Shown: positions 33,900 to 45,540 of the stretch, piece after piece
Layout of the letters: every line of letters starts with the position of its first letter
Numbering within the stretch: position 1 is the stretch's first letter
Source: Mallotus nudiflorus
Taxonomy: Eukaryota; Streptophyta; Magnoliopsida; Malpighiales; Euphorbiaceae
Direction: 5' to 3'
Length of the DNA stretch: 64,000 nucleotides
Assembly: GCA_947683625.1 (NCBI GenBank)
Contig: CANTUR010000039.1
Span: forward strand, 8,980,001 to 9,044,000
The notes under the pieces: model-generated
Databases searched by the model: none
The model's input: the letters and a program-made list of their open reading frames with translations, nothing else
Told to the model about the DNA's origin: nothing
Translations under genes and position numbers: made by a program

Positions 33900-34990
33900 T
33901 TTAGAGTTAGATCAGTATTGAGGGATAGGATCAAAGTAGCTTAGAGCTGAGATCCTGATTTCGTAGAGCTTATAGAGAGAGTTCATGAAGGAAAGTTCAC
34001 TAATTTTAATCTAAATGATGCATGTGTCCTATAGATCAATGGGAGATTGTGTGTTCCTGATGTGGATAATTTGAAAGAAAAGATATTGGAAAAAGCTCAT
34101 TTTGCATCAAACAGTGTACATCCTGGTTCCACTAAGATGTAACATAATATTAAAGATCTTTACTGATGGGATGTAATGAAGAAAGATGTAGCTAAATTTG
34201 TTTCTAGGTGTTTGACCTGTCAATAAATGAAAGTAGAAGCCTTTTAGGAAGCTTTAATCTCTTCTGATTCCTGAGTGGAAATGGGAGAGAGTCACTATGG
34301 ATTTTATGACAAGGTTAACTCATTTAAAGGATGGATACGATTCCATCTAGGTGATAGTGGACAGGTTTAACTAAGTCATCTCATTTTCTTTTAGTTAAAG
34401 CTACTTTTTTAGTGGCCAAGTTAGCTAGGCTATACATCAAGAATATTGTGTGTCTTCATGGGTGCCTATTTCCATTATTTTTTATAGAGGTTCAGTGCTT
34501 ACCTCTCAATTTTAGTAGAAGTTACGAAAAGCAATAGGTACCAGGCTCAACTTCAGTACTGCTTTTAATCCTCAGATGGATGGTCAATATGAGAGAATGA
34601 TCCAAACACTTAAAGATATGTTGAGAATGTGTGTAATGGATCTTGGAGGCAATTGGGATCATCATCCACTATTGGTAGAGTTTGCTTATAATAATAACTA
34701 CTATAGCAGTATTAACATGGCACCATACGAAGCTTTGTATGAAAGGAAGTGTATATCTCCTCTATGTTGGAATGAAGTTGGAGAGAGAGAGCAAATTGGA
34801 CAAAAAATTATCCAGGATGCATCCAAGAAGGTTACTTTGATCAAAAGGAGATTGGAAATAGTAGTTAGCAGATATAAGAGTTATGTAGACCCGAAGCGCA
34901 AGGATGTGGAATTTTAAGTTGGAGACTACGTATTTTTAAAGGTGTCACCAATGAAAGGTGTTCTAAGATTTAGCAAGAAGGGAAAGTTGA
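33900..34990 (+). pseudogene. Integrase of element C
   Basis: The zinc domain is visible as EKAHFASNSVHPGSTKM (about 34,085-34,140) and VSRCLTCQ (about 34,200-34,225). The core is heavily damaged around 34,290-34,560, but the region after it is open for 114 codons from 34,576, starting MDGQYERMIQTLKDML (family DGQSERTIQ) and continuing VEFAYNNNYYSSINMAPYEA and PLCWNEVGER. The C-terminal GPY/F module begins near 34,985. Two of the three core catalytic residues cannot be placed because of indels. Confidence 0.85.
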
Positions 34991-35345
34991 CACAAAGATA
35001 TATAGGACCTTTTGAGATTTTGAAGAGAGTTGGCATGGTTGCATATTGGTTGGCTTTGCCTCTAAATTTTTCTTAGATGCATCTAGTGTTCCATGTTTTG
35101 ATGCTTATAAAGTATATTTCAGATCCTTCACACATTTTACAACCCTAAAGTATGGAAGTAAATGAAGATTTAATGTACAAGGAAGAACTAGTGGCCATTA
35201 TTGACTATCAAGTTTGACAACTATGTTCGAAGTAGATTTCAATGGTCAAAGTCTTATGGAAGAGCAACAATGTCAAAGAGCACCCATGGGAGACTAAGGC
35301 AAAGATGCAGGTGGCATATCCTTATCTATTTCCTCAATAAACTTT
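34990..35345 (+). pseudogene. GPY/F module and chromodomain at the integrase C-terminus, element C
   Basis: LTQRYIGPFEILKRVGMVAY (about 34,987-35,045) is the GPY/F module. The chromodomain follows: YKEELVAIIDYQV (about 35,177-35,214), then a shifted stretch SMVKVLWKSNNVKEHPWETK (about 35,238-35,297). The aromatic and acidic positions of a type-II chromodomain are recognisable. Such domains direct chromoviruses to heterochromatin. Two TAG codons and a stop before PHLF-like VAYPYLF disable it. Confidence 0.8.
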
Positions 35346-35385
35346 GTACCCCTTTTTATTTGTTAAAATTCAAGGATGGATTTTT

Positions 35386-35397
35386 ATAAGGAGGAAG
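35386..35397 (+). other. Polypurine tract of element C
   Basis: ATAAGGAGGAAG directly precedes the 3' LTR, which here has lost its first seven bases (TGTTATG) and begins ACTGGTATTTT. It would have primed plus-strand DNA synthesis. Confidence 0.75.
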
Positions 35398-37207
35398 ACT
35401 GGTATTTTTTTATTTATTAAATTAAAAAAGGGAATTATTAAGTTTTAAATATTATTTTATTTAATTAGTGTTAAATGAGTATTTTAATAGAATTTATTAT
35501 TAAGAGTATTTTAGTAAATTTATTAATTTAGTGTATATATATATGTATATAAAACAAAGGTAAAAGAGTAAAAGTTTAAAAAAAAAAGTAACTGTTACCA
35601 CTTCTTGTTCACCTTATTTTATTTTCATTTCTTATTTCTTCTCTTCCCCCCCCTCCCCCGACAGAGCCACCAATACCTACTTGGCGCCACCACTCCCTCA
35701 TTGTGTCAGATAGCCCATGTTGTCGCCAACATGCCAATACCTTTGGTAGCCCCTCTTTCCTTCTCTTTTCTCTCTCTCTCTCTCTCTTGATTTTGGCTAG
35801 TCGTTAGATTGCAAAGGGGCTCATCAACAATGATTCCGACCACCACTAATGATGTCGTCGATCTTGATCAAAAGCTCTCCCTTCGAGCTTCAATTCCCCC
35901 AAGTCAATTTGATCGAGTAACACCGAGAATGATTCCAATTTCAGTAATTTGAGTTTAGATTATGTTTAGCTAATTTTGTTAAATTAAGTTTGAATTTGAT
36001 TTTATTAGGTTTAATGGTTAGTATATTATTGAAATTGAGTTTGAAATCTTTCTTTTGATGCATTTTTCAAATTTTTTAGGCATCAGGTATTGTTCATGTT
36101 ACTGTTATGGACAATCCCAAGGGGAAAATTTTGTATATTTTTAATAAATTCTATATATTATATAGATTAAACTTTGTGAAGAAAGTTTTATGAAATTATA
36201 TATAGAATTTGAAATATAATTTTTTTAAGGTTACATATAAATATGTACTTTGAGAAATTATTGGAAATTAATAAATTGTTTAATTTTAATTAAAATTGTT
36301 GTTAATTGTTTAGTTTTATACTATTTTGATTAATAAAAGTATGAAAATAATTTTTATAATAATTTCCCAATTTTAGTGAATTAGTAGTAATTTGGTGAAA
36401 TTAAACAAAAAATAAATTTATTTATTATCTTTTGAGCCTAAATGAGCAATTTATTATTTTTATGATATTAATAAGTGATTTTAAGAATTATTTACAATTT
36501 ATGCTAATTTATTTGTAAAATGAAAATTGTATTCCATTAATGGATTTTATTGGCAATTATTATTTGTGAACTAGAATTTTATTATTTATTTGGAAAATAA
36601 TTTCTTTAATATTTTTATGATATATTTTGATATTTCAAGAAATTATATTATTTTTATACATTTTGTTATGATCGGTTCACGGTTGAGCGTGAAATATAGT
36701 TTAGGGCCCAACTCGAGATGTTGAGCCCTAAAATATTTTAAAGTGTATTTTTGTATAGGATTGGCTCTACTTTTAGTAGAGAGATGTTTGTTTTACAAAG
36801 GAAACTTTGCTGAATTTTTGGTAGATTTCTTGTAAAATATGACATCGGGTCTATGTTAAGTTTTGAGTGTTTTTAGAGTCAAGTTATAGATTGAGTTTTC
36901 TATAGAAATCTAGAATATATAGGATTAGGATTTTTATTATAATTAATTTATTATTATTATTTTTCTATAGTCATGCTGATACTAAGGCTTATAGGACAGG
37001 GCCAGTCGAGTCATCATAAAGGAGCACATTCTACCTATGAGTTATTATTACATGTATGCATTATATGTAGAAAATATTATTGGCATCCATATTTTTAATA
37101 AATATGAATTTTATTATGTTATGCTGCATTAAATGTTAACTATTATTGTTGTTATATATATGTTTGCATATATATATAACAACAATAATAAATGTTGTTA
37201 TATATAC

Positions 37208-37241
<34 letters not shown>

Positions 37242-38221
37242 AATTATTTGTGTAATTTGGATGTTGCTCACATTTAAATATGATTTTATTATTTATTTTT
37301 GATATGATGTTTGAGAGGATAATAGTAGAGCATGCTACCTAGTAGGCTATACTTAAACTGTTGCATAGTAGTACGCTGGATACTATGCTATAAAATTTTT
37401 ATTAATATGAGATATGATTAAGATGATTATTAAGATTATGAATAAAGAGTGGTGTGGCTGTGAGAGCTTGGTTGACTCAGTGTCTCAGGCCGAGTCATGC
37501 TGGCAATGAGATTATGAGAGCTCAGTTGACTCAGTATCTCAAGGCCAGTCCACTCTTAAATTTAAGAAGGAAAATATTTTTGGATTTAAGTGAGCCTGTT
37601 GGTTAGTGATGTTCAGTGATTGAGGTTGCAGAAAATTTTAGGGTTCTGCTATGATCCTCCACCTAAAATCTTTCTACATTTATTTATTTGTCATAAATTA
37701 TGATTTCGAGCATCTATATGAAATGCATTTGTAAAATAAATAAATATAAATATATAAAAATTATTATACTAATGCTTGAGTGTCTGTTTCCTTAAGCTGC
37801 ATGCATATATATAATAATGATTCACTCAGTGAGGTCTGACAGCCCCCAATTATTTTTTAGGATCCTTTTCATTAGACCTCTCATAGTAGTTTTCTTCGCT
37901 GGACCCTTTCTTCACTTATTGATTTATGTAAATTTTAACTATCACTCCATGTATTTATCAGATGCTACAATAGTAGTATGTCTTGTCGTAGTATTTTATA
38001 TTATTATTGACTGAGGTTTTGTATTTGAATATTTGTGTGAACATATTTTATTATGATATGATATGGAGATTTCTTTATGTTTTAAATAAGTTTTAATTTT
38101 GAAGTATATTTATGTTTATGTTTTGTTGAGTTTTCATATTTTAGGCTTGCTACGGGTTTCAGATTCTTGTGAATTCCCGTTCCCTAATACCAGTCATGAC
38201 TCCCAAGTTTGGGTCTTAACA
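35398..38221 (+). repeat. 3' LTR of element C
   Basis: It aligns with the 5' LTR throughout, apart from the nested insert and microsatellites. It ends GGGTCTTAACA, followed by the target duplication AGTGT. A sample block (36,001-36,066 against 28,195-28,260) differs at only two positions, whereas others differ more. A GT microsatellite lies at 37,209-37,238. Confidence 0.9.
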
Positions 38222-39059
38222 AGTGTTTAACAATCCATACTTAATTGAATATAAATAATATATAATGAATGCTTGACAATTGAGTAGATTTTTAAGAGAT
38301 TAATGATTTACTAAACTCTCTCTATCTTAATTTCTCTCAAGTACTTATTTTCATATTATGAGAGTGAATATGGTTGTTAAAGAGGCTAGAAAGTAATCCT
38401 CAAGCTTCAAATAGTTTATTAAATGTTGGTTCAACATTTGCTAAAAATTACTTGGTTATGATTATGAGGAATACACTCAGGATCATGGGATATGAATAAC
38501 TACTTTATTAAAGCTTGATTTAACCGTTGCTGCCTTGACATGTCACTTATGAGCTTGATCACTATCGTGGATAGAGTACTCATGATCATGGTCATAATCA
38601 TGGGCTTTATTATGAGGAGCAATGGAGAAAGAGCTTCTATTTAGTTAGTGATAATCATGAGCTAGCCATGCCTAACCACGATCATGAGGCTGCTCATGAA
38701 GATCATTAAAAGTTTTGGTGCTAAGAGGCTTTAATGCTTGTGAAGATTTTATTGATCATGAGTGGACATGGTATAATCACAATTGTAGGAGTACTTGTAT
38801 GGAGCATTATAACTTTATAAAACTAAAGGATCCTAATATTATAATCATGAGGAACTTAATCACAATTATTGTAACATTATCATAATCATAAGGAAGGTCA
38901 TGAGGAGAATTGAAAGCTTAGAGAATTTGGGTTCCTTGCCTTCAATGATTACTAATAATTTCCTATCTTATGTACATATTTAGGAAATTGGTGAATTAAA
39001 ATTTATTTGTTAAGGTTAAATTATGGGTAATTACACATTAATCATGTAAATTATCAACA
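38222..39059 (-). mobile_element. Right part of the copia-family LTR interrupted by element C
   Basis: It continues the LTR begun at 25,424. Read on the minus strand it starts TGTTGATAATTTACATGATT at 39,059, comparable to the starts of the LTRs ending at 41,662 and 44,874. It carries many ATGATCATGAG-type motifs (38,575-38,900), also present in the other two copies. The rejoined LTR would be about 1.26 kb. A polypurine tract sits immediately outside it, so this was the 3' LTR of a minus-strand element. Confidence 0.75.
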
Positions 39060-39075
39060 TTCTCCCCTTTTTTGA
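39060..39075 (-). other. Polypurine tract of the copia element
   Basis: On the minus strand the sequence reads AAGTCAAAAAAGGGGAGAA immediately before the LTR start. A tract of this type next to TGTTG is the expected 3' junction of an LTR retrotransposon. Confidence 0.65.
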
Positions 39076-40523
39076 CTTTAACAAACCAATTTTAAGCAAT
39101 TGATAAAACAATATGTGCAAGTGTATGAATTCATTTAAGTTGATACTGTCCCTTAGTATGTGTATGAGAAATGTAAGCTTCCCTTCAATGAGTGCCCCAT
39201 ACTTATTAAGTATTTTAACTTGCATTATAATTAAAAAATAAATTAGTAACTCATATATTAATTCATATATAATTGACATTAATAACAATAAATCATATTT
39301 ATAAAGGTGTTGAATAACTTAAATCACTCCTATAACTTTGCCCCCTTTTGGCAAAGATAAAAAAGATAGCATGAAGAGGCATGGAACATAAATAATCATT
39401 GTATTAAAAGAAATAACAATAAAACCAAGCAAAGCTACAAGATAATATAAAGCTACATAAGCACACTTAATGAAAAAAAACTAGGCATAACAATGAAAGA
39501 AATATGTGGTTTAAGTGATGCTAACACAATCAAACAACTAAAATATAATCAAAAGGAACAAGAAAAGCAAGAAAGTTGTCAAGCTTGTGCACTATGCCCT
39601 ACATCATGACTTTCATCATTACAAGGCATATGTGGCACCCTAAATCCTTGTGATTGCCATTGACACTCAATGTCTTGACACTGATAGAGGTGTTGAATAT
39701 CATGTTGGAGTTGATAAAAGAGACTGATATGATCCTGATGTGATCTTAGACTCAAATCTTATAAATTTGTATCTTGGTAGCATGCTTTAGTATTTTGGCC
39801 ATAACTTTCTATAAAAAAGTAGGTTTGGGTGATTAAAATGTGTTGGGAAGCTAAGACAAAGATCTACAACTTTGATGAAAAAAGCCTAAGCTAATTTGAT
39901 CATAGTTAGGGGCAAAAGTCTCAGACACAGCCATGCTTGTGTTTAGACATGGCCATGTTTGATTGCTATATGTTTTATGCTTAAGAGTTACACACAGCCG
40001 TATATGATGGAACCATATTAAATTTTAGGTTTTTTATGTGTGTTTTTCAACTATATTTTGTAATTATTTTACCCTTTATTATAATAAAATTTTAAATAGC
40101 TTGTTTAGGGCTGTTAAACATAGCTTAGTTAATTTTATATGAATTTAAGAGATTTTCTCTAAAAGCTTGGCTTTCTTTATGTTCCTGGATGAATGCAATT
40201 TAGAATTATCAAGGGATTTATCAAACCTTATGGTGTCTTTTATGGATTGTGATTTTAATGACTTAGTTTCCTTAAAGTTCTAATTCTGATCATTCGACTT
40301 GTTATTTAGCGATGCTTGGGTTGTTTCTCAAATTGATTTAGGGGATCACATATTCATTGCTCATGGGTCATAATAACTAAAGGTTTCATAAGCTTGATTC
40401 CTATAGGTTCTTCTATCAGAGAGTATCCACTTGATCAAACTAACCATTGAACTAGTTAGTCTCCAGGAGATTTATTTGACCTATCAAATAAATCACCAAC
40501 CCATGTAGGTTCATCTTCCATTG
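39076..40523 (-). mobile_element. 3' non-coding part of the copia element
   Basis: There is no readable domain. The stretch contains a TTTGCCCCCTTTTGGCAAAG block (39,341-39,360) of the kind often seen near the ends of plant copia elements. It is interpreted as internal sequence between pol and the 3' LTR because it lies between the polypurine tract and the next LTR. Minus-strand open frames here are short and uninformative. Confidence 0.4.
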
Positions 40524-41662
40524 TGTTGTAGCCTTAAAGGGGGTGAATAAGACTAATTAAAGTTTAGAGAAAATTTTAAAAATTAAGAAAAAAATTAAAT
40601 GTAATTTAAAGAAGATTGAAGAGCATAAGTGAGAACAAGAATGAAGAAGAGATATTAAGAACACGATCAATTTTAGGAAGTTCAGATTCTTAACTAATCC
40701 TACATTTCCCACCTAACTTATCTCCAAGTTAGAATTTTCAAACTACTCACTCTAATATATTTCCAAGATTGATTACACAAGAGTTTTTCAAGACTCAACT
40801 TAAACCTTTATAATAGTTTTTCAAGGCTTAACTCAAACCTTTACACAAATAAGTTTTTCTTTGTTCAACTCAAACCACAATAAAAAATTTAACTGTTTAT
40901 AATGGACAACACTTAACCAAACCACTAGTTTCAATCCTCACTTCCCTTTACTTAATGTAAGAAAGAGATAAATTAGAATCCTAACTCTAACTTATAACCC
41001 AACTCTCTTTGAGAGATTAATTATATAGAAAATTAGAAATGAGAAGTTTTGTAAGTAATAAACTTGATCATAAACTTTTCTACCAAACATTATAACCTCT
41101 TTAATGTGTTTTTAAGATGAATTTATAACTAGAGACTCAAATTCTAGTTATTATAAGGAGGCCTAAATGTCCACACTTTTTCCTTCTTTATTTAACATTT
41201 TTTTAACCTTTTACAGAAGAAATGGTGCTCACGATCATGAGGGGTTATGACCACCAATTTTATAGTTGTTGGAGCTTTGAAATAGCCATTGTTAAATCAT
41301 CCTTATGACACTCATGATCTTGCATCGTGATCGAGACCGTGAGCTACACTACCTCTTTTCTTTATTTTAATTCCACTTGCAGATGGTCATGCCTGTGATG
41401 CTCACAACTATGAGGGGCACTACCATTTTTTATAATATGAATTTGGCTTTCCTTTGGCTCATGATATTTCTCATGATCATGACTAAAATCATGAGGAGTC
41501 TTACAACTCTCAAATAACTTTAATTTTACTTTAAAACTTCATTAATTAAGTATGGATTGAAAGTTAACTAAAACACATCAAACCATACATATCGATAAAC
41601 TAAAATTAATTATTAAAGTTAAAACAAAGGATAATTAAAGATTGATTTTGCAAAGGTTAACA
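40524..41662 (-). mobile_element. Solo LTR of the copia family (copy i)
   Basis: It is homologous to the split LTR at 25,424/38,222 and to the copy at 43,661. Ends read TGTTGTAGCC at left and, on the minus strand, TGTTAACCTTTGCAAAATC at right. The flanks CATTG (40,519-40,523) and CTTTG (41,663-41,667) differ by one base and are probably a target duplication. Inside are three TTTTTCAAGACTCAACTTAA-like repeats (40,785-40,880) and ATCATGAG motifs (41,230-41,500). No primer site or polypurine tract is adjacent, hence solo. Confidence 0.65.
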
Positions 41663-42860
41663 CTTTGCTTGAGCACTTAATTAACCTTGACCTCTTGTTC
41701 TATTTCTTTTTCCTATCAAAGGACTTTACTCTTCTTGGTGTGGTTAATCACCTACTTCTTATGCAAGAGTATTTAACCCTATAGTGCCTACCCTTTTTAA
41801 TTTCCTCTAGATCTTCCTCAAGTTCCACATCATGCACATTTTCATCTTTAAAGTACCATGCACCATTAAATAACTTAAAATTATTGGAATTGTTTTTATG
41901 AATGTGGTCTTTAGGTAAGAGGGAGGAATAAAAGGAAGATTAGCTATGAAAATTTGAAAGAATTGTGTAATTTTAATGACTATGCCACCAATATTAGTTC
42001 TTTTGACAGCATTATCATTCACTAGCCATAGTCTCTATTAGAGAAATAACCCAATCTCTACTTAATCATCATTGACAATGGAGTGAGGAAGGTAGAGATC
42101 ATCAAAAGTGAGGGTTTCATGACTAAGAACTAACATTAATGGTGTAGGATAAAAATCATTGTATGTACTAAAGGAACATTGATTTCAGAGAGAAGGCTTT
42201 AGTTATTCCCATAATATAGTTCTTTGAGTTTGGTTTGGATTGCATATTCCAAAAGTTTTAAGAGATCCATATTGTTATGGCTTAGATTGCTCCTCCTTAG
42301 TTAAAATCCAAAAATGGTGTCAAATTCTTAGGATGTAATGAAACACTTCATAAATGAAATCTCTTGCTATAAGGAGGTTCTCTTCACTAATTTAAAAATA
42401 TATAATAATGAAGGGTGCAAGATTCTTAATAACAAGTGAAGCGTATGTAGGATAGGCTTCAAAGCAAAGATAGGTTCTGGTCAGAAGTGTTATTAACTCA
42501 TCATAGACATCATGTTATTTTATATTACTCTTCATTATGTAGTGTGTAGGAACAATTTACCTTGCACTAAATTTGGAGTTTCTTTCTTTGATTTGTATAA
42601 GAATGTAGTGAATAGCTAGAGTTCTTTATATTTGCTCCTTGGTGACTCTCTTAGAGGATGAAGATGAAAATGAACTTTAAGATCTTTTCATTTAGGCTAT
42701 AGTGAGATGATGATTAAATAGAGCAAAAGATGAATGTATTGAAGAGAAGGAAGGAAGAAGAATAAGAGCATAAAAGAAAAGAGTTTGATGAGTTAAAGAA
42801 AAAATAATTTGCAAGAGTTTGTTGGTGATTTTTCTTTTTGATGAATTTCACCACTTATAG
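41663..42860 (-). pseudogene. Extra ORF between copia pol and the 3' LTR
   Basis: Minus-strand frames give an ordered protein-like remnant: a Ser-rich start (SSFSSSSSKRVTKEQI, about 42,690-42,630), ARKIVPTHYIMKSNI, ELITLLTRTYLCFEAYPTY (about 42,510-42,455), ISEENLLIARDFIYEVFHY, LTFDDLYLPHSIVNDD, and at 42,022-41,807 an open segment VKRTNIGGIVIKITQFFQIF. An acidic stretch EDLEEIKKGR ends it. The order resembles plant proteins annotated as putative transposon protein, carried as an extra ORF by some retroelements, but I am not sure of the family. A TATA-like box precedes it on the minus strand. Confidence 0.4.
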
Positions 42861-42861
42861 G

Positions 42862-42876
42862 GTATATATAAAAAAT
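42862..42876 (-). promoter_or_regulatory. TATA-like box upstream of the copia extra ORF
   Basis: The minus strand reads TTTTTATATATACCC, about 170 bases upstream of the Ser-rich start of the extra ORF and followed by a pyrimidine-rich leader. It suggests that the ORF was expressed from its own promoter. Confidence 0.4.
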
Positions 42877-43555
42877 GATGAATTTTCCATCATTAAAGCT
42901 CTGTTGGGGACAGTATTACTACAAAAAATAAATTTTAATAGCATTGAATGACCTTTTTGAGCAAAAATTATGAAAATAACCATTTTATTAAGGCTTAAGG
43001 AAACGTCATCATGATTGTGAGACTGTAGTCAAGGTTGTGAGCACAACTCATGACTGAGTATTCACAATTGTGAAATAGATTGTGAGCATGCTTGTGTCGA
43101 AATTGAATAAGTGTCATGAGCTATCATTAAAGCCAATGGTTATAAGCAAAAGTTTAGGAGCCCCTAAACTTTAAAAGCTTTATAATTGAGTTAAAAAAAT
43201 TTGCAATTTAATCCTTTAAGGACTAAAATAACATAATTAATGGAGTTCAAAAAAATATTGCAATTCAATTCTTAAAGGCTAAATTGTCACATTTGAAACT
43301 TTAAAGAAGAGGAATTTTTGCAATCAAAACATGCAATTTCAAAATCAATTTGATCATACAAATGCATCAAGTTCTATAGGACATTTTAACATTTATAATT
43401 TTATTGATAAATCAAATAAATAGAATTTTCATTTCTTCATTAATAATGTGCAAAAATAATAATTAGTAACATAGAGATAAATTTAATTATTTAAGCACAT
43501 TATCATTTACATAAACACATCACAAATGAAAGGAGTAAAAATGAACTATAAAAAC
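42877..43555. other. Non-coding interior of the copia element
   Basis: Some AATTGCAAA/AAATTGC repeats occur at 43,190-43,340. I see no gene. Confidence 0.35.
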
Positions 43556-43660
43556 TTATCTTAAACTAGAACCATTTAGTATTCCAAGCTCATACTTATT
43601 GAAGTAGTTTGGTAAATATGTTCGCTAATTGATTACTATTTTCCTCAAACTCAAACACAA
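43556..43660 (-). pseudogene. End of copia RNase H (left piece)
   Basis: On the minus strand: EFEENSNQLANIFTKLLQ, then YELGILNGSSL. NQLADIFTKPL...LGI is the conserved end of Ty1/copia RNase H. It continues the frame interrupted by the LTR at 43,661-44,874, the upstream residues being HHAQNGNIM at 44,910-44,880. Confidence 0.8.
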
Positions 43661-44874
43661 AGAAAAGGGCTTAGAGGTAGGTTGAATAGTGCTAATTCAT
43701 GTTTAAAAGAGATGTTAAGGATTAAGTAAGACATGGAATGAAAATTGTGAGAGTAGGAATAAAATAAAAGAGTAGACAAGCAAATTAAGAAGTTTGGTTC
43801 CTCAATTTAACCAATATCTCCACCTAACTTATCCTAAGTTATGATTTTTAACACACACAACCAATATATTACTTTCTCAAGTTAATTATAATTTGAGTTT
43901 TTGAGTCTCCACTCTAACCTATTACATTCAAACTTTTCTTAGTCTAGCTTTAACTAGAAAACCAAAATCCTAAGTGTTTTACTCGACATCACTTCAATAA
44001 AAATCTCTAACTTTAGTTCTTTACTTCCATTTACTTACCCAAGAAAGAGATGAAGAAGACGTAAAGCTAGAAAATAACCCACACTCAAAGATTTGATGAA
44101 ATAATAATAGAGCTTTCATTACATAAAAACAGTTTAATAGAAAATTGATAAACCAATTTGTCTAACTTTTTAAATGAGATTCCAAATCAAGTTTTTATAG
44201 TTATTGGAGTGCATTAACTTTGTTTCTGACCTTCACCGTGCTTATTTAATAAGAATTCAACTTTTTACAGGAATTTTGTCCCTTAAAATTGTGACTACCT
44301 ATGTCACGATCTTAACTTCCAACAAAACTAGTCGTTATGGCTTAAAACTAACCATTGTACACTTGGCATCTAGATTATGACCATCCTCATGATTATAACT
44401 TGGGATCATGAGGGTTATTATCTTTAGTTTTGGCTTAGCTTCCTTTTGATTAGATTCATGACTTATCTCTTGACTCCTTAATCATGATAATGACTTGGAT
44501 CATGAGAGTCACTACTTAATTTATAAGAAAGGCTTCAAAGGACTTTTAATCAAGATCACATGCTCCTAATCATAACCAAATCATCATGATCATCATCATA
44601 ATCATCATTAAGATTGTGATAAAGATTATGAGGCTCTTTGTATCTTTCCTTAACTTAAGCATTTCGAAAGAACTTGATCACGAGGATGCTCACGGCCGTG
44701 ACATGGCTTGTGAGCATCACTGCTTTGTTGAATAACTTCATTTTTTGAGCACTGAATGAGCTTCATTTTGAACCTTTATTAAACAAACTTAAATCACACA
44801 CATTAGTGACGTAAAATTAAGTTTGTTAAAGTTAAAACAAGAGTGATTAAGATTGATCATGCAAATGGTCGACA
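43661..44874 (-). mobile_element. Solo LTR of the copia family (copy ii), inside copia RNase H
   Basis: It is homologous to copies at 40,524 and 25,424/38,222. It splits the RNase H frame precisely between NGNIM and EFEENSNQ. The flanks CACAA (43,656-43,660) and CATAA (44,875-44,879) differ by one transition and fit a 5 bp target duplication. On the minus strand it starts TGTCGACCATTTGCATGATC. It contains ATCATGAG motifs (44,395-44,715). It is an insertion of a relative into the element. Confidence 0.72.
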
Positions 44875-45015
44875 CATAATATTGCCATTTTGAGCATGAT
44901 GTCTGAAAAAGTGATATCTAATATCAATGTGTGTAGCTCTTAAGTGTTTAGATGGAATCTTTTCTAAGATTGATAACATTTGTGTTGTCACATTTAATTG
45001 GAATGTAATTGGTTA
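44875..45015 (-). pseudogene. Copia RNase H (right piece)
   Basis: Minus-strand reading: PIKCDNTNVINLRKDSI, a frameshift, then THIDIRYHFFRHHAQNGNIM. CDNTSAIxLxKNPVxHSRTKHIxIRYHF is the canonical Ty1/copia block. The element ends here; the rest of pol, gag and the 5' LTR are missing, replaced by AT-rich DNA. Confidence 0.8.
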
Positions 45016-45540
45016 TTATCATTTACATGTTTAATTTATAGATTTGTATTTTTAATAATTTAAATTTCTAATAGAATATTTTATATAATTTAATTTACAA
45101 TTTCAAATGTTCATTAATTAAAACATAAAATTTATAATAAATAGAAAATAATATTAACCAAACTAAAAAAATTTTATGAAACCAAATATTTTTTTATAGT
45201 GAATGTAAATATAAAGCTATAGTAATTTGTATAATTGAATCATAAATGTCCTTATTTATTTAATTTGTTTATCAATTGGTACAAGTGAAAATATTTAAAT
45301 ATTATTACATATTTGATCAATTTAACCTAATTAAGAATTTTAATTCATAAATACAGTAATTTATATGATAAAGAATAATAATTTTAAGGTTACCCAAATA
45401 ACTGTGTAAAAAATTATTAACAATCTCATATAATAAATAAATGTATTTAATACTTTTTAATTAAAACTTAAATAATTAACTTTATAGAGGAACAAAAAAT
45501 TATCAGATTTTAACTATATGTAATCAAATTGAGTAGAAAT
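45016..45540. other. AT-rich DNA upstream of PMD gene 1
   Basis: No recognisable element or gene is seen. It separates the truncated copia element from the first readable PMD codons, so a promoter or first exon of that gene could have lain here but cannot be recognised. Confidence 0.4.

Larger units (their letters stand above)
25848..38221 (+). mobile_element. Complete but decayed Tekay/Del-like chromovirus, element C
   Basis: The element has a 5' LTR (25,848-30,397), tRNA-iMet primer site, gag, protease, RT, RNase H, integrase, chromodomain, polypurine tract and 3' LTR (35,398-38,221). It is flanked by the perfect 5 bp duplication AGTGT at 25,843-25,847 and 38,222-38,226, which shows that it inserted as a unit into the copia LTR. 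The chromodomain and the wording of RT and integrase place it in the Tekay/Del branch of chromoviruses. LTRs with many differences, together with many stops in every coding domain, mean an old insertion with no coding competence. Confidence 0.92.
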
